64,000 bases of DNA from Scleroderma bovista (lineage: Eukaryota; Basidiomycota; Agaricomycetes; Boletales; Sclerodermataceae), in contig JAYMGJ010000144.1 in assembly GCA_037178675.1 (NCBI GenBank), forward strand, positions 1 to 64,000, written 5' to 3'. Shown piece by piece: positions 1 through 11,421 of the stretch. Under the pieces are notes generated by a model that did no database searches, had not been told where the DNA came from, and was given only the letters and a program-made list of their open reading frames with translations. Position 1 is the first letter of the stretch, and each line of letters begins with the position of its first letter. The position numbers and the translations under genes are program-made.

Positions 1-989
1 TTTGCTGAGTGCTCCAGTTGGCTTATGCTAGCTTGTGTAGGCAGCGCCCCAAGCATGTTGCTTTCCACTGGGTGGTCGGCTGATTCTGTGCCATCAATAG
101 TGCATGACTCTAAGTAAATGTTAGTTGCATTGATAGGATATTGGGATACTTACTGAAGCCTTCTGAATCCTGTGATTGTTCTGTGGCGGCTGCCGGTGGG
201 AAATTGTCCACAGGCATCTCTATAGGGGAATAAGCGAGAGAATAAGATAAAAAAACATTCAAACCCGAAGTTGTCTCCTCTATGGTATCTGAATGACCAG
301 ATGGGCTGGATGACTGCCCATACCCATGAGTGATGCCCTTGTGAACATCTGGCACATTCCCTGCTGTGGTGGCTTGACTGGTCAGTAGGCAGGATTGCAC
401 AATATAACCGGCCTTTGTGTTTCTTGCTTGACGGCCCTGGGGTATTCGCGTGCCCCTTCTGCTTCTTAATAATGGGCTTCTGGTCTTCGAGGTCCTTGTC
501 CTTGTCAGACACTTCTTCCTTGACAGGGTTATGTGTGTGCTTCTTCAAGTTCCCATTGGCATCCAAATGGCAAAGGCACCAGGATGAGTATGAATATGTG
601 CAAAGATTTTTGAGCTTCCATCCATCCTTGGCAAGCTTGAAGATAGGGTAATTTTTCTCCATGATCGAACAAATGAATTGCCGGGTGCTTGTACTAGCCT
701 TGCCCCAGGTTTCTGGAGCCATCTTGCACTGAGCCAGTTCTGTCCATCCTGCTCGTAATGCCTTCCAAATATTCGTGAGTTTGTTGGCCTCGGGGACTTC
801 GCCGTTTTCCTTTTCAAGATATGCATACAGGCCACGTTTACTGCGCTGGGCTTCTGGGGAGTCCAACCAGTCATCATAGTCCTTTTTTGTCCAGAAACAG
901 ACATCTTTATGTGTCTCGTGCATCAGAAGCCTCTCGTCCTTGTGTTGATATTGAGTGTTTGTGCACTCTTGTGGTGTTGTGTGGCGCAT
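1..989 (-). CDS. Uncharacterised basidiomycete protein, 3' end beyond the window
   Basis: The ATG is at 989. The first ~190 residues read as one acidic/basic-rich domain with a Trp/Tyr-rich start (WTKKDYDDWLDSPE) and a Lys-rich tail near 415. The reading then has to move by one base: a Ser/Pro-rich frame runs from about 400 to 154, ends at a GTAAGT donor (153) and rejoins after a 44-nt intron (153-110, acceptor TTAG) at 109-1, where it stays open to the window edge. The frame change near 405-415 is either a frameshift or a very short (31-nt) GT..CAG intron of the right phase. I do not recognise a named domain; the style fits lineage-specific Agaricomycete families found beside transposons. 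An alternative start is the Met at residue 23. The intron and downstream exon are seen in the sequence; the function is unknown. Confidence 0.5.
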
Positions 990-1118
990 TTGCAGTGATT
1001 ACTTGAGGTGTTTCCTTTCCAGGTTGATCAGGTGATTTGTGGCTTTTGTGTTACACTGTTTTTCCTTGTTTGCTTTGTTTGTGTAGTTAAAATTTTCATG
1101 CCCAGAGTCCTTTCTCTT

Positions 1119-1193
1119 CAGTCTCTGACACTGGGCACAAGGTCTGTAATCTGTAGCTCTCCTCATAATTTAGTCTCTGACACTGGGCACAAG
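1119..1193. repeat. Two-copy direct repeat upstream of the 989 gene
   Basis: The motif TCTCTGACACTGGGCACAAG occurs twice about 50 bp apart, in the 220-bp interval between the stop of the 1210-1730 gene and the ATG of the 1-989 gene (both minus). It lies where the promoter of the latter gene would be. A regulatory role is only a guess. Confidence 0.5.
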
Positions 1194-1209
1194 TGTCCTC
1201 CTTTGTGGT

Positions 1210-1730
1210 TTATTTGAACACCTTGTTCATCTCTTGCAAAAAGGAGTCAATGTCCAGGATGTTTGGTGCAGATGGTGGTGATTTGACTGCACTAGCGAGT
1301 TGGTCGAAGAGGTTCCTACAATGTGTGAGTTAGCCATAGAAAATCTAGACATACATATATGAACTTTATGGTATCACGCTCAACAGTCACTTGGACTAGA
1401 TTGCACTCAAGCACATTGCACCTATCTTGCAAGAATGTGAGCCGCAAGTCATGCATATATGCACCCTAAAACTGTGTTAGCCCATCAGAGTAAATTAAAT
1501 ATACTTCTAATGACTTGATAGAGTGCAGGTGGGCTGATCTGGGCTGAGTAGGAGAACCCAGCTGGGCCCTGCGTGCCCATCAGCCCTGGCACTTTGTTTG
1601 GTAAAGGCGATGCAAACAAGTTGTTGTTGTTGAGCTCATTGCCTGATGGAAGGAGAGAGTCAGAACGGTTAGGAGAAAGGGGGGAGGTTGGGCTGAAATT
1701 GAACGAGTTGGCAGTGTTGATGGGAAACAT
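1210..1730 (-). CDS. Small three-exon protein of unknown function (140 aa)
   Basis: Exons are 1730-1515, 1465-1365 and 1315-1210. Both introns are 49 nt with GT-AG ends and a CTAAC-like branch point, and the spliced frame is open from ATG (1730) to TAA (1212-1210). The N-terminal half is low-complexity Ser/Pro/Asn (residues 1-72). The C-terminal half looks helical, with motifs LRLTFLQDRCNVLE and NLFDQL, and ends in NKVFK. The donors (GTCATT, GTTCAT) are weaker than usual; the frame argument is the main support. The gene lies head to head with the pseudogene starting at 1858, so the 127 bp between them may be a shared promoter. No family is recognised. Confidence 0.55.
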
Positions 1731-1857
1731 GATAAGGATGGTGGGGGAGGAAGTGAGATTTTGGCTAAGGTAAAATTCCCATCCCTTTGATTACCTCACC
1801 ATTAGTCTTGACTCTTAATTAAAAACATGCCCACTACCCTGTCGTAACATAACAAAT

Positions 1858-2725
1858 ATGTCAAGGCCGCCGACTGATTTACTTTTTGCTTCCGCGCCGG
1901 CCATTACCATGGTCGAGAATGTGGTTCTCGTTGACATCAAAGGCCTTGTCTCTGATTTGGACGCATACATGTTCGCTCTCAACATCCCTTCACCAGGAAA
2001 AAAAGTAAGCATCATTCAACTTGTAATCAAGTTTACTAGTCTCATCAAATATATTAGAGGGTCGTCTTGCGTATCAAACACCCCAAATTGCACAAGTATA
2101 GTCATCCTCGGGTCAGGGAACCCTACACACAACCCATCTGACTTGAAAACATCACCCTAGAATACAGTCAAGACTCTGATTTTGTGCAAGAAGACCTCCC
2201 AATCAAGCTGGAGTCAGAGGCTTGCACAGTTCCCAATGTGGAAGAGGACTCTGATTCTCTCAGTATCAAGTCTGAAGATTGTGTTGATGCCTCATAAGTC
2301 TTTTCTCTCAAAACTCAGTATATCTCACAACTCCACCAGTGCATTGGGTACTGTATCCCTGTTGTGTCATGTTTTCAAGGAAGAGGACTCCACACAAGGC
2401 AACATCAAGCCAGGGCCTGACGTTAGCATCGAGTCAGATGCAACTGATCACGTCTATCCATTGTAAGTCATTCATTCATTCATCCGAGTACATTTGACAC
2501 TCTATTACCAGGGTATTTCCTATATCTCCACTCCCCTGCTGCGTGCTAACCAGACATACCAGTGACCCGGCACCCAAGGGCGACATACCCCCCAACTCAT
2601 GGAAATATTACATTTGATCCTTTGATCCTTCAATTCTGCCATTTGAAATCACACAAAGGAAAGAGGGGATTGCAGTGCATGAGGAAGAGCTGGAGCAGGA
2701 GAATAAATGTCATAGATTATTCTAA
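1858..2725 (+). pseudogene. Multi-exon gene of unknown function with two in-frame TGA codons
   Basis: Exon 1 is 1858-2004 (ATG, 49 codons) with a GTAAGC donor at 2005 and an acceptor at 2057. Exon 2 from 2058 gives a basic segment (RVVLRIKHPKLHKYSH), then TGA at 2139-2141, then stays in the same frame through an acidic segment to about 2298. A later exon ends at 2462, followed by a 49-nt GTAAGT-CAG intron (2463-2511), and the last exon runs from 2512 to a TAA at 2723-2725, broken by TGA at 2615-2617. The frame continues after both TGAs, so these look like point mutations, for example CGA to TGA. The splice near 2298 is not resolved; its expected donor reads ATAAGT. The function is unknown. 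The context is transposon-rich. Confidence 0.5.
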
Positions 2726-4284
2726 TACCTTTGCTGTGTTGCAATTTTTTCTTGGTGCTTTCTGTGTTGTGTTGCTCGCAAACAAACTGTTGTTGATTGT
2801 CTGTTAGATACTGTATGTACAACTATTCAATGTCTTGCCCTGTGTCCGCGTCATTATCATCTGCCTCACGGTACACGCTGTAAGGTACCCCCCAGTTAGA
2901 TATGTTGTACCCAGGATGCTCCATCATACAATAGACTTCCTGCTCCGCGCCTGATGGCAAAACCATCTGCCGAGGGATCATCACAATTACACCTGTGATT
3001 TGCTTGACATGGATGACCAAGATCATGTCCATTAGTTGCAAGGCCAGCATGATGTGATTGGAGCATTGAAGCAGCTCAGGATCTGGCATAGAATACATTC
3101 GGACCAAGGCCACATCAGCAAACTCAACATTCTTGTCTGTGTCTGCAATGGCCAGCCTAGTGAAGTGCTGGACTTCTCCGCATTGAGTAACTTCTTCATC
3201 AAGAAACTATGCCAAGTCCTTGTCAGGGATGTGGCTGCATGGAAGAATCAAACTTACTTTGACATTGCGTGAGATGTGGATTTGCTCTGGAAGCTGAAGC
3301 ATCTCCCTCCAAGCAGAACGGGTGATCTGGCCATTTGGTAGGCACAGTTGGGCCCACTTCTTGATATGTGGTGTGAGTCAAAGTGTGGGTTTAGGTTGAA
3401 ACAACAACCCAAACACAACACCAACAAAGGACTACGAAATTGTGCAAGTGGTGGTTTACCTCCACGGTGTCCAGAGAGGATGTGCTGAGGAGGGAAAGAG
3501 GGGATCTACACCAACAGGGTGATGCAGACAGTGATGCAGGATACTCCTGGGGTACAGGAGTAATAGAAGATGAAGGGGATAGGGGTCTAGACTCTTTCTA
3601 AAGCCTAGGAAGTGTCAAAGCGGGGATTGAGTTGACTGGGACTGAAGTAGCAATACTACACATAGAGATTGGTGCAGCAGAGGGGCAAGGGGGCTCCTGA
3701 CGTCCAGAAGCAATGGGAGATGAGGGATTGACAGACTAGACTCCACTTGAGCCTAGAGAAGGAATAGATCTTGAATAACTTGGATAAACTTGACAATATT
3801 GAGCCTTTAGACCTTCACTGAAGCCTACAAGGACTCAAGGACTGAAGGGATACTGATTGAGAGAGTCTGAGAGAGGGATAATTTTGTGCTATTTGGGTCT
3901 CTTTTCACTGGGCTGAGCCCAGGGGTTTAAATACATGGGGGGGACACAGCATTGAAGTACAAAAAGAGAAGGGAATAAGCAGAATTTGTCAAGGATTGGT
4001 AAGGGATTGGTAAGAGCTTTGTAAGGGATTTGTAAGCGATCAGTAAGCAAGGGATAAGCAGGAATGAGTAAGCATAGGGAGCATGAATAAGCTGCTGAGT
4101 AAAGGAATGAGTAAGTTGCATGACAAGATTGATTGGTAAGGGAGTGGGTCATCAGCTGAGTAATATACCAAAAATGCGAAAGGGGTAGAGTAATACTGAT
4201 GACAAGAGAGCATCAGTAAGCAAGGGATAAGTCACTTGCACAGCAGAAGAAGTCATTGATGCACTGCCCAAGAAGTTTGATGGG

Positions 4285-5561
4285 TGTCAAGACTGGTTCT
4301 CCTCAGCGATCTTACTAGGAGGTCCAGAGGTGCAGGGAACTAATGAGGAGGTAAGTCCAGACACTAGTAGGTGCTAGTTAGTGTGGAGAGTCAAGTCCGG
4401 GTCAAATGAATGAAGTCCGGGCAGTAGAGGAGCACAGGGAGTAAGTCCGGGTTTTTGCGGAGTAAGTCCGGACCGCGGGAAAGTGGTCCGGAGTTGAGTG
4501 CAGCTTGTCCGGAGCGAAGGACATCCCAGAGGTGGGATAAGTCCTGAGAGGTCTAGCGTCGAGTCTGGGACAGAGGTGGCTTTTGCCCTCGTGCAAGTAG
4601 GAGACTTGCTAGGATCGGACATAGGACCAAGGGGATGAGATAGGATGGAGGCCGGAGTTGGCCAGAGTTCAGGAGAACAAGATGGGATTAGGAAAGCATG
4701 GTGGGTAGTACAGAGTGGGGAGTATCTTAGTCGAGATTTGATCTAAGGATCTACTAGGCCGGAGTATGGTAGTTTATATAGTAAAGAGACTAGAGGTGAG
4801 TATATATGGTGACAAGTAAACACCCTAGTTGGGACAAGGGATGGAGCAGAAGCAGACAGGAAAACAAACCAGGGACAGGAAAATAAACCGGAGCGGAAGC
4901 AGACACGGGGAACTAGAGTTACAGGGACGACGGAGGAAAAGCAGGGACAAGGGAACTAGGTCGGAAGAGGACAGGTAAGGGTCAGAGGTGGACTTAACTA
5001 ATGTTAAGTCCAGAGCGATGTTCAGGACCGGAGGAAGTGCATGACTGGAGGAAGTGCAAGAGCAGAGGGAGTGTACGAGCGGAGGGAGTGTACGAGCGGA
5101 GGGAGTGTGCGAGTGGAGGAAGGGCGGAGTAGCCAGAGGAAGGTCCGGAGTTGAACATGGAAATGTCCTAAGCCTTTGGTGGACCTGACAGAGGAAGCGG
5201 AGCAGGAGCAGGAGCAGAACTGAGCCGGAGTTGGATGTACCAGCTGGAGTTGGGCTACATCGCAGACAAGGCTAAGGGAGTGGCTGGACTGAAACCGGAG
5301 TAGCGACTAGTGGTAGGTACAGGTCCGACACGGAGGAGTTAGACCACGGATCTGTCTGTAGGAAGACAGGGGTTAGTCCTGAGGCAGAGATGGACGTAGT
5401 GACCGGAGTTGAGCTGGAGTGCAGCTATAGGGCTGGAGATGGCCGGACTAGATCCGGAGTTGCATCTATGCCTAAGGACAGGTCAGGCGGGCCATGGTTA
5501 GACCGGAGTTGTGACTGGAAAAGTATGGATATGACAATGGGAGGCTGTGTACCATCAGGAA
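4285..5561 (-). mobile_element. Insertion nested in LTR copy A, flanked by a 9-bp repeat
   Basis: The segment is absent from LTR copy B (25695-27659), which reads straight through the site. It is bounded by TTTGATGGG at 4276-4284 and 5562-5570. The left end TGTCAAGACTGG matches the end of the sequence block finishing at 50950 and resembles the LTR at 24003, so part of it is a related LTR, probably on minus. The right end does not begin with a clean TG/CA, so the element class is not settled. It contains a 17-bp tandem repeat. The minus-strand ORF at 4622-4374 also appears on plus at 50614-50862; it is more likely conserved LTR sequence than a gene. Confidence 0.65.
5030..5130. repeat. 17-bp tandem repeat, about 6 units
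   Basis: Units of the form GGAGGGAGTGTACGAGC repeat with small changes six times; the last unit is 16 bp. It lies inside the nested insertion and is absent from the related LTR at 24003, so it probably expanded in this copy only. Confidence 0.8.
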
Positions 5562-8500
5562 TTTGATGGGAGAACAATGGGGAAGTCCTGGGATAAATAG
5601 GGGAATTGATCCGAGACAGAACAGCCACAAGAAGGGTACCAGGGGTCCAGAGGTCTCTGGGGGGGTCAGCATACACTAAGGTATAGTCCATATGTTCTAG
5701 TGCTGCTGAAGCACAACCATGGGCTCCCTTGATGAGCTCTCTTCTGGGAAAGAAGGAGAGAGGGTTCTTCTTCCTAACAGCACTATAAAGTAGGGGGGTA
5801 TAACTGTCATGGTGCTGAGGGATGCCGTCTGAAAGTGGGGAAGCGGACAGAGTATTGAATTCGACGCATCCAGGGAAGTGAGACGAACAACAGAGGAAGA
5901 TGGATATGGCAAGTATCTGGGAGGAAGGGACCATAGGCTGAGGGCTCAGGGGACACAGAAACGACCAGAGATGACTTTTCAAGCTTGAAAATAGACCTAA
6001 GATGACCAAAGTATGTCCTTGATGCAGGACTGACAAGGAGAACATGCTGGCTGAGAACGAGGGGGACTGAGGGAGTAGGCTGGGAAGATATGTGCCAGAC
6101 AGTGCATGGGAACTCTGGAAGAGGCTGTCCTAAGAGCAGGACATAGTGGAGATCTGCAGCAATAGCAGAGAAACAATCCAGACAAAATACAGACTCCATA
6201 GTGAGCGATGAGATGAACATCTGGATTGCGGGGGGAATATCTCTGTGGGAAATGAATGGATTTGCATCGGAACTTGACAGGCAGATAGACCACATTCTAG
6301 GCTCTCTGACAGTATAGTCACGTGCCTGATAGCTTAAGAAATGGTCGAGCTATTCAAAATATTGGAATGCTGGCACTGGGCACCTAAAAATGACATTTGG
6401 GTGCTAAAAATCATTTCTTCTCTTTCTCCTTCGTTTCTCCATCAATTCTTCAGCTTCTTTGATCATTCTGATATGGGAGTTGGAATGCAGAGGTGTGCAT
6501 TCCTTTCTCATACCATAATGATGTTATTCCTTCAGTTTCTTCTGCTTCTTGGTGGTTCTTGTGTGAGGGATGACTGTCAGTGTTGGCATTCATCTCTTGC
6601 ATCAGAATAGTCTTCTTGTGTGATAGATGGCTACAATGAGGGTCTGTCATGCCTATCCTTCACATAAGGATCATTTGATATAGGCATTATCTTCCATGTT
6701 CACTGTACCAAACCTGTTTGGTGCATGACAGTGGTAAGACATGTTCAGGGCCGAGAAAGTGTGAGATGGCAGTGGCTTCGTCACCACAGGGAATGTCCGC
6801 ATTCTTGGCATGTTTGCGAAGCAAGATGTATCCATTGCTGATGTCGACCGACCCATACGGTAGTCCAGTATTTGAGTCATCGAGTTCTGGCATGACACTG
6901 AGGAGCGAGTTGACCTGGCACCACCGGACACCCTCATGGGATAAATTGGCAAATGGTTTTGATGGCTGTTGAATTTGCTCACCAAGATTGCTAATTGTGC
7001 ATTCCATAGTCCATTGAACATAGCATATTGGTGGCCCTTTGTGAATAGCCTCTGAGACAAGGTGGACAACTTGGTGCACACATGGCCAGATGAAGTGGAT
7101 GCGGGATTCGCATAACTTGTAATAGATGAGCTTGAACTTGTGCTCCCAGCTGCACAGCAGAGCATGGGCATCAAGGAGCTCCTCCTTCGTTAACGAGCTT
7201 TGGCACATGATTTGGAATCCATGCACAAGTTTGCAGTAGTTAGCCCAGTATTCCATCAGCAGAACATTGTAGAATGCCAGATGTCTTTGTTCGACAGAAC
7301 AGCCCACGGCCAGTCGGCTGGGTTGTCGTCAACAGCATGATTGAGGGTACCCCGCCAAAGTGAGATGAAAAGGTCGCTGATGTTTCCTGCAAGGTGCATG
7401 ATGTCTGTCGTCATACATAAAGGCATGCCAAGGGATCGCAAGGGCCAGAGTGCAAGAATGAGTGGGGGTTTGGTGAGACCTGTTTCTGTCTTCCTTTTGT
7501 CCCATTGAGTTTGATTGGGTGCAGTGATGATTGTCTGGAGATGGGCAGCATACTCACCACATCCACCAAGTGGGAGCTTGAAGATGTCAATGTCAGGGTG
7601 ATTGCTGCCTCAGGGACAATGGTCGCGAGGCTTGAGTAACACTGGATAATAATACTTGCCATTCGTTTTGCATCTGCTGATAGTGCCACAATACATATGA
7701 CAGCCATTCTTGCCACTGTGACCGACCATGCCATTCCAGTAGACAAGGCCAGGTCCATCTGCAGTCGTAAATATAAGATATATATCGGAGAGGTAGCAGG
7801 AATCTGTACAGGCGTTCCAGATGGAGAGTCCTTCAGCTTGCAGTGCAGCAAGGTGGTGGATACCTGGAAAGAGAAAAGAGTCGACATTTTTGGGCTTGTT
7901 GGGGCCAGGAATAAAGCCACCTGGGCAAACATGAAGTTTGTGATAGCATTTGTCCAGGGGTAGGTTGATGATGATCCATATGTAGATCCAGCAGTCAGAT
8001 TCTTTGCTATCGTATAACTGGGCTCCGTTGAGTGAGACCATGACAACAATGTCATGAGACTTTATGTCACCATCAAGGACGGCCCCGAGATAGTCCCAGC
8101 CCATGGCGATATCGTTGACAATGGGGATGCCACCTGTCTCCCATATCTGCTGTAAAACCTCTTCCATCCATTGACGTAGGTAGTCCATATCTGTCGCACT
8201 GTCTTTGTTCCGATATAGAGCTTGGAGCTGGGGACCAATAGGGATGGTGGTGAATGTTTGTGTGGCGATCTTAGACCGTCCATGGGTTCCCTGCAGCCTT
8301 TCTTCCAGCGGGATGTGCTGCATGTTGGACATGTATTGAGATGGGCGAATGGACCGGTATATGTGATGCATGTGTTGCAGCACATGTCATGTTCAATAGA
8401 CATGATGCCGGTGTATGAAGCAATGAACTTCTCAACATTGTGGAAGCTCAGTATGTCATCTGCACCAAGGGAGCCATTAAAGGCATTCCTCACTGCCTGA

Positions 8501-8846
8501 CAAACACGGTTGTATGTGACTTGAGATGTATTTTCGAGGGCAAGATATGTTGTGATGGAGAAGTGTGTGCCTGGATCTTCAATGGGGGTGATTTCATTAG
8601 GGGGATTCCATAACTGCTGGAGAGCATCTGTGCCAAGGTGGGCAACTGGATCGTTGAGTGAGGCAATCTTGAGAGCCACTATGAAGTCCATGGTGTGGCA
8701 CATGGATGGAAGGATGGCTGCGGCTGCTAAAGCTGCAATGTCAACAATAGGACATTGCCTTTGTTGATACTCTATGTTGGTGCGCAGGATATCGTCACGA
8801 TCCCCTGGAAGCGGCTGCAGTGGATGGTCAGGTGTGCATGGCAGTT

Positions 8847-9065
8847 CCTACAGCATGCATTAGTGAGAGCGAGAGGCAGCCAGTAGACAATGTACCTCAT
8901 TGTAATCGTTCCCTGGAGGCGTCGGGGGCGGATGGCCAGGTATTCCTGGTGGTTCCTACAACAGATGTCAGTACAGACAGGAAAATACCTGCTAGTAGGG
9001 CGATGCACCTCAAAACAGTCCTCTAAGGGCGTTTGAGGTGGACGATCAGGCGTTCCTGGGGGTTC
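8847..9065 (-). repeat. Tandem duplicated phase-0 microexons in the Tnp2 gene
   Basis: Three successive exons begin with GAAC(C/T)-CC after a TGTAG acceptor, at 9065, 8955 and 8847. The first two are 57 nt (9065-9009) and 60 nt (8955-8896), each ending in GAG followed by a GT donor (GTGCAT, GTACAT). Introns are 53 and 48 nt. Both exons are multiples of three in phase 0 and encode E-P-P-G-(T/I)-P-rich peptides; the third opens the main exon. The spacing (110 and 108 bp) shows an exon-plus-intron duplication unit. Confidence 0.7.
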
Positions 9066-9504
9066 CTACAATAGATACCATAATCTTGATGTTAGTATCA
9101 CAGTAAACAGAATGGAAACGACTCACGATGTTCTGGATACGAGCACGTTTGTGACGTCCCACATGCTGGCAAGTGTCCTCAAGCCATCTTTTGACCATGG
9201 CTTGGATGGTGGCTGCGCGGGTGGTATGGACAGTCGGTCGGTCTGCTCTGGAAGCTTGTAGACGTTGCTTCTCTTCCTCAGTCTTGGCTTCTTCGATATG
9301 GCAGTACCATGTTGCTTTCGAGACTGAATGGGGGCATCCGAAGTTATGCTTGAGACAGAGACATACATATTCCAGTGGCTGTCAGGCTGCACTCAAAGCC
9401 ATGGGCAAAGAGCTGGTGGATGTGGAAAGGGACAGGGAAGAGGGCAATGCAGAGTGTGTACCACTGTAGTGTGTCGTGCGTAGTCACTGTGTGTCCGCTG
9501 CATA

Positions 9505-9516
9505 CGCTGCGTAGTG
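9505..9516 (-). other. Candidate right terminus of the CACTA element
   Basis: On the minus strand this reads CACTACGCAGCG, the start expected of a CACTA terminal inverted repeat, about 140 bp upstream of the first recognisable Tnp2 coding sequence. I did not find a convincing partner at the left end, so the element boundaries remain open. Confidence 0.3.
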
Positions 9517-11299
9517 TAAATGATGCAATTGATCTATGTATCGCAGCACACAGCGCAGCCCAAAAAGGAAGGTGTAATATTCAGGAGAGATCTTGTCATA
9601 TTTTTCACATCGATTTCATATCTCATCATACCATGTCACACCAGGTGATAACCAGTTCTCACTGGGGCTGAGGTTCCAATATGTCCTGTGAGAGGGCTAC
9701 CCAGCTGTGGTCTGGTCTCAGCATCCCACAAACATATGGTCTTGTCATCTGAACTTGATGCAATCCTCTTTCCATCTGGTGAGAATGCCACTGAAAACAC
9801 TCTCTCAGTGTGCCCTGTGAGAGGGCTACCCAGCTGCAGCCCTATCTCAACATCCCACAAACATATGGTGCTGTCATGAGAACCTGATGCAATCCTCTTA
9901 CCATCTGGTGAGAATGCCACTGAGAGTACAAAGGCAGTGTGCCCTGTGAGAGGGCTACCCAGTTGGAGTCTGGTCTCAGCATCCCACAAATATATGGTAC
10001 CAAAGGAGGCTGATGCAATCCTCTTTCCATCTGGTGAGAACACCACTGAGGATACTTCCTGAGTGTGCCCTGTGAGAGGGCTACCCAGCTGTAGTGGAGT
10101 CTCAGCATCCCACAAACATATGGTGCTGTCATAAGAACCTGATGCAATCCTCCTTCCATCTGGTGAGAATGCCATTGAGGATACTCCCCTAGTGTGCCCT
10201 GTAAGAGGGCTACCCAGCTGCAGTTGAGTCTCAGTATCCCACACAGATATGGTCTTGTCATGAGCACCTGATACAATCCTCTTTCCATCTGGTGAGAACA
10301 CCATGGAGGATACTTCCTCAGTGTGCCCTGTGACAGGGCTACCCAGCTGCAGTTGAGTCTCAGCATCCCACAAACATATGGTGCTGTCATAAGAACCTGA
10401 TGCAATCCTCCTTCCATCTGGTGAGAATGCCACTGAGGATACTCCCCCAGTGTGCCTGAGAGGGCTACCCAGCTGCAGTCTAGTCTCAGCATCCCACAAA
10501 CATATGGTGTTATCCAAGGAACCTGATGCAATCTTCATTCCATCTGGTGAAAATGCCACTGAAGTTACCATGGCAGTGTGCCCTGTGAGAGGACTACCCA
10601 ACTGCAGTTGAGTCTCAGCATCCCACAAACATATGGTTTTGTCATCAGAACCTGATGCAATCCTCTTTCCATCTGGTGAGAATGTCACTGACATTACCCA
10701 GTCAGTGTGCCCTGCAAGGCTACCCAGCTGCAGTCCATCTCAGCATCCCACAAACATATGGTTTTGTCAAAAGAACCTGATGCAATCCTCTTGCCATCTG
10801 GTAAGAATGCAACAGAATGCACAAGTTTCTGATGTACTCTAATTGTCAGGTGAAGATTTGGCCAGTGTAGCTCTCCTCCATCAACAATTTGGGCCAAACT
10901 TGAGTACTTGGGTAAGAATTGTTTAGAAATGATGGATTGTGGTGGAGAGAATGGCAGAGCTGAGATATACAGGTGTGGGGTGCTTTTCATGATGTCACCA
11001 CCAAATGCTTGGACAAACTTGATGGTATCCCTTGCTATTGCTGATGCCTGTTCAAAGGTATCATCATTCTAAACATTCTCATAAGCAGTATTGGTTGGGA
11101 CCAGATTCAGAATAAACATACCTCCAGCCATAAAGCTATAGTTGCCAGGTGTGAAGGCACAACATTCAGCACCTTCCATAAGCTGAGTGCTTCAATCCAG
11201 AAGAGAAGTTTGTCCTTCAACAGTAACTCTATTTCTTGTGCCAAGTTCCTCCCAAACTGTCCCCCCTGAACATGAATGGCCCAGAGTTGACAGGCATAA

Positions 11300-11404
11300 G
11301 AGCTTGTTCGATAGCGCTCCAATTGCTACCTGGCTTTGATTGTGACTGTTTGAGACACCGGCTTCACTTCAAGTCATTCAATCGGAGACTGAATAGAGTC
11401 CTTG
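11300..11404 (+). repeat. Left terminal inverted repeat of the Harbinger element
   Basis: It matches the reverse complement of 14274-14378 with a single A/G difference. It is unusually long for the superfamily and reaches to just before the ATG of each gene, so it probably holds both promoters. Confidence 0.92.
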
Positions 11405-11421
11405 CTTCAATCGATTCGCGT

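Larger units (their letters stand above)
3372..6730 (-). mobile_element. Long solo LTR (family R, copy A) inserted in the Tnp2 gene
   Basis: On the minus strand it runs TGTCATGCACC... to ...TTTGACTCACA and is flanked by a 4-bp target duplication, GTGG at 3368-3371 and 6731-6734. It is about 2.07 kb long once its own nested insertion (4285-5561) is discounted. It is homologous to 25695-27659 (same orientation) and to 38606-40935 and 52684-54449 (opposite orientation). The copy at 38606 is followed by a primer-binding site and gag, which identifies the family as a Ty3/gypsy LTR. The open frames inside (for example 6295-5807) are not convincing genes. No second LTR or internal region is present, so it is a solo LTR left by recombination. 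Confidence 0.8.
2823..9370 (-). pseudogene. tnp2: CACTA-type transposase, Tnp2 family, decayed and split by an LTR
   Basis: Reading from right to left: an N-terminal zinc-like segment (KHNFGCPHSVSKATW, ~9330); Pro-rich microexons (9065-8848); a segment with a paired Cys motif (CCNTC..CPTC, ~8370-8310); the Tnp2 core (VPGGFIPGPNKPK-like and DSFLFPGIHHLAALQ, then DGPGLVYWNGMVGHSGKNGC, 8000-7650); FKLPLGGCGEYAAHLQTI (~7570); and a C-terminal domain (QWTMECTISNLGEQIQQPS; LCLPNGQITRSAWRE) to a stop at 2823. Damage: a frameshift near 8300, TGA at 7612-7610, loss of roughly 50 residues near 7290, and an LTR insertion at 3372-6730. Removing the LTR and one GTGG restores the frame (LP-HIKKWAQ). A 51-nt GTAAGT-TAG intron lies near 3260-3210. 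The family normally cuts and pastes CACTA elements; this copy should be inactive. Confidence 0.85.

Noticed and set aside
4374..4622. 82-aa ORF shared with 50614-50862 as a conserved gene
   Set aside because: Both lie in the same LTR-related repeat; similarity extends beyond the ORF on both sides.
5425..6295. Overlapping minus ORFs of 206 and 162 aa
   Set aside because: They lie inside solo LTR copy A, and the 206-aa frame crosses the boundary of the nested insertion.
9842..10531. 229-aa ORF on minus overlapping the WD40 gene
   Set aside because: It is an out-of-frame shadow of the WD40 repeats, which keep all frames open by being multiples of three.
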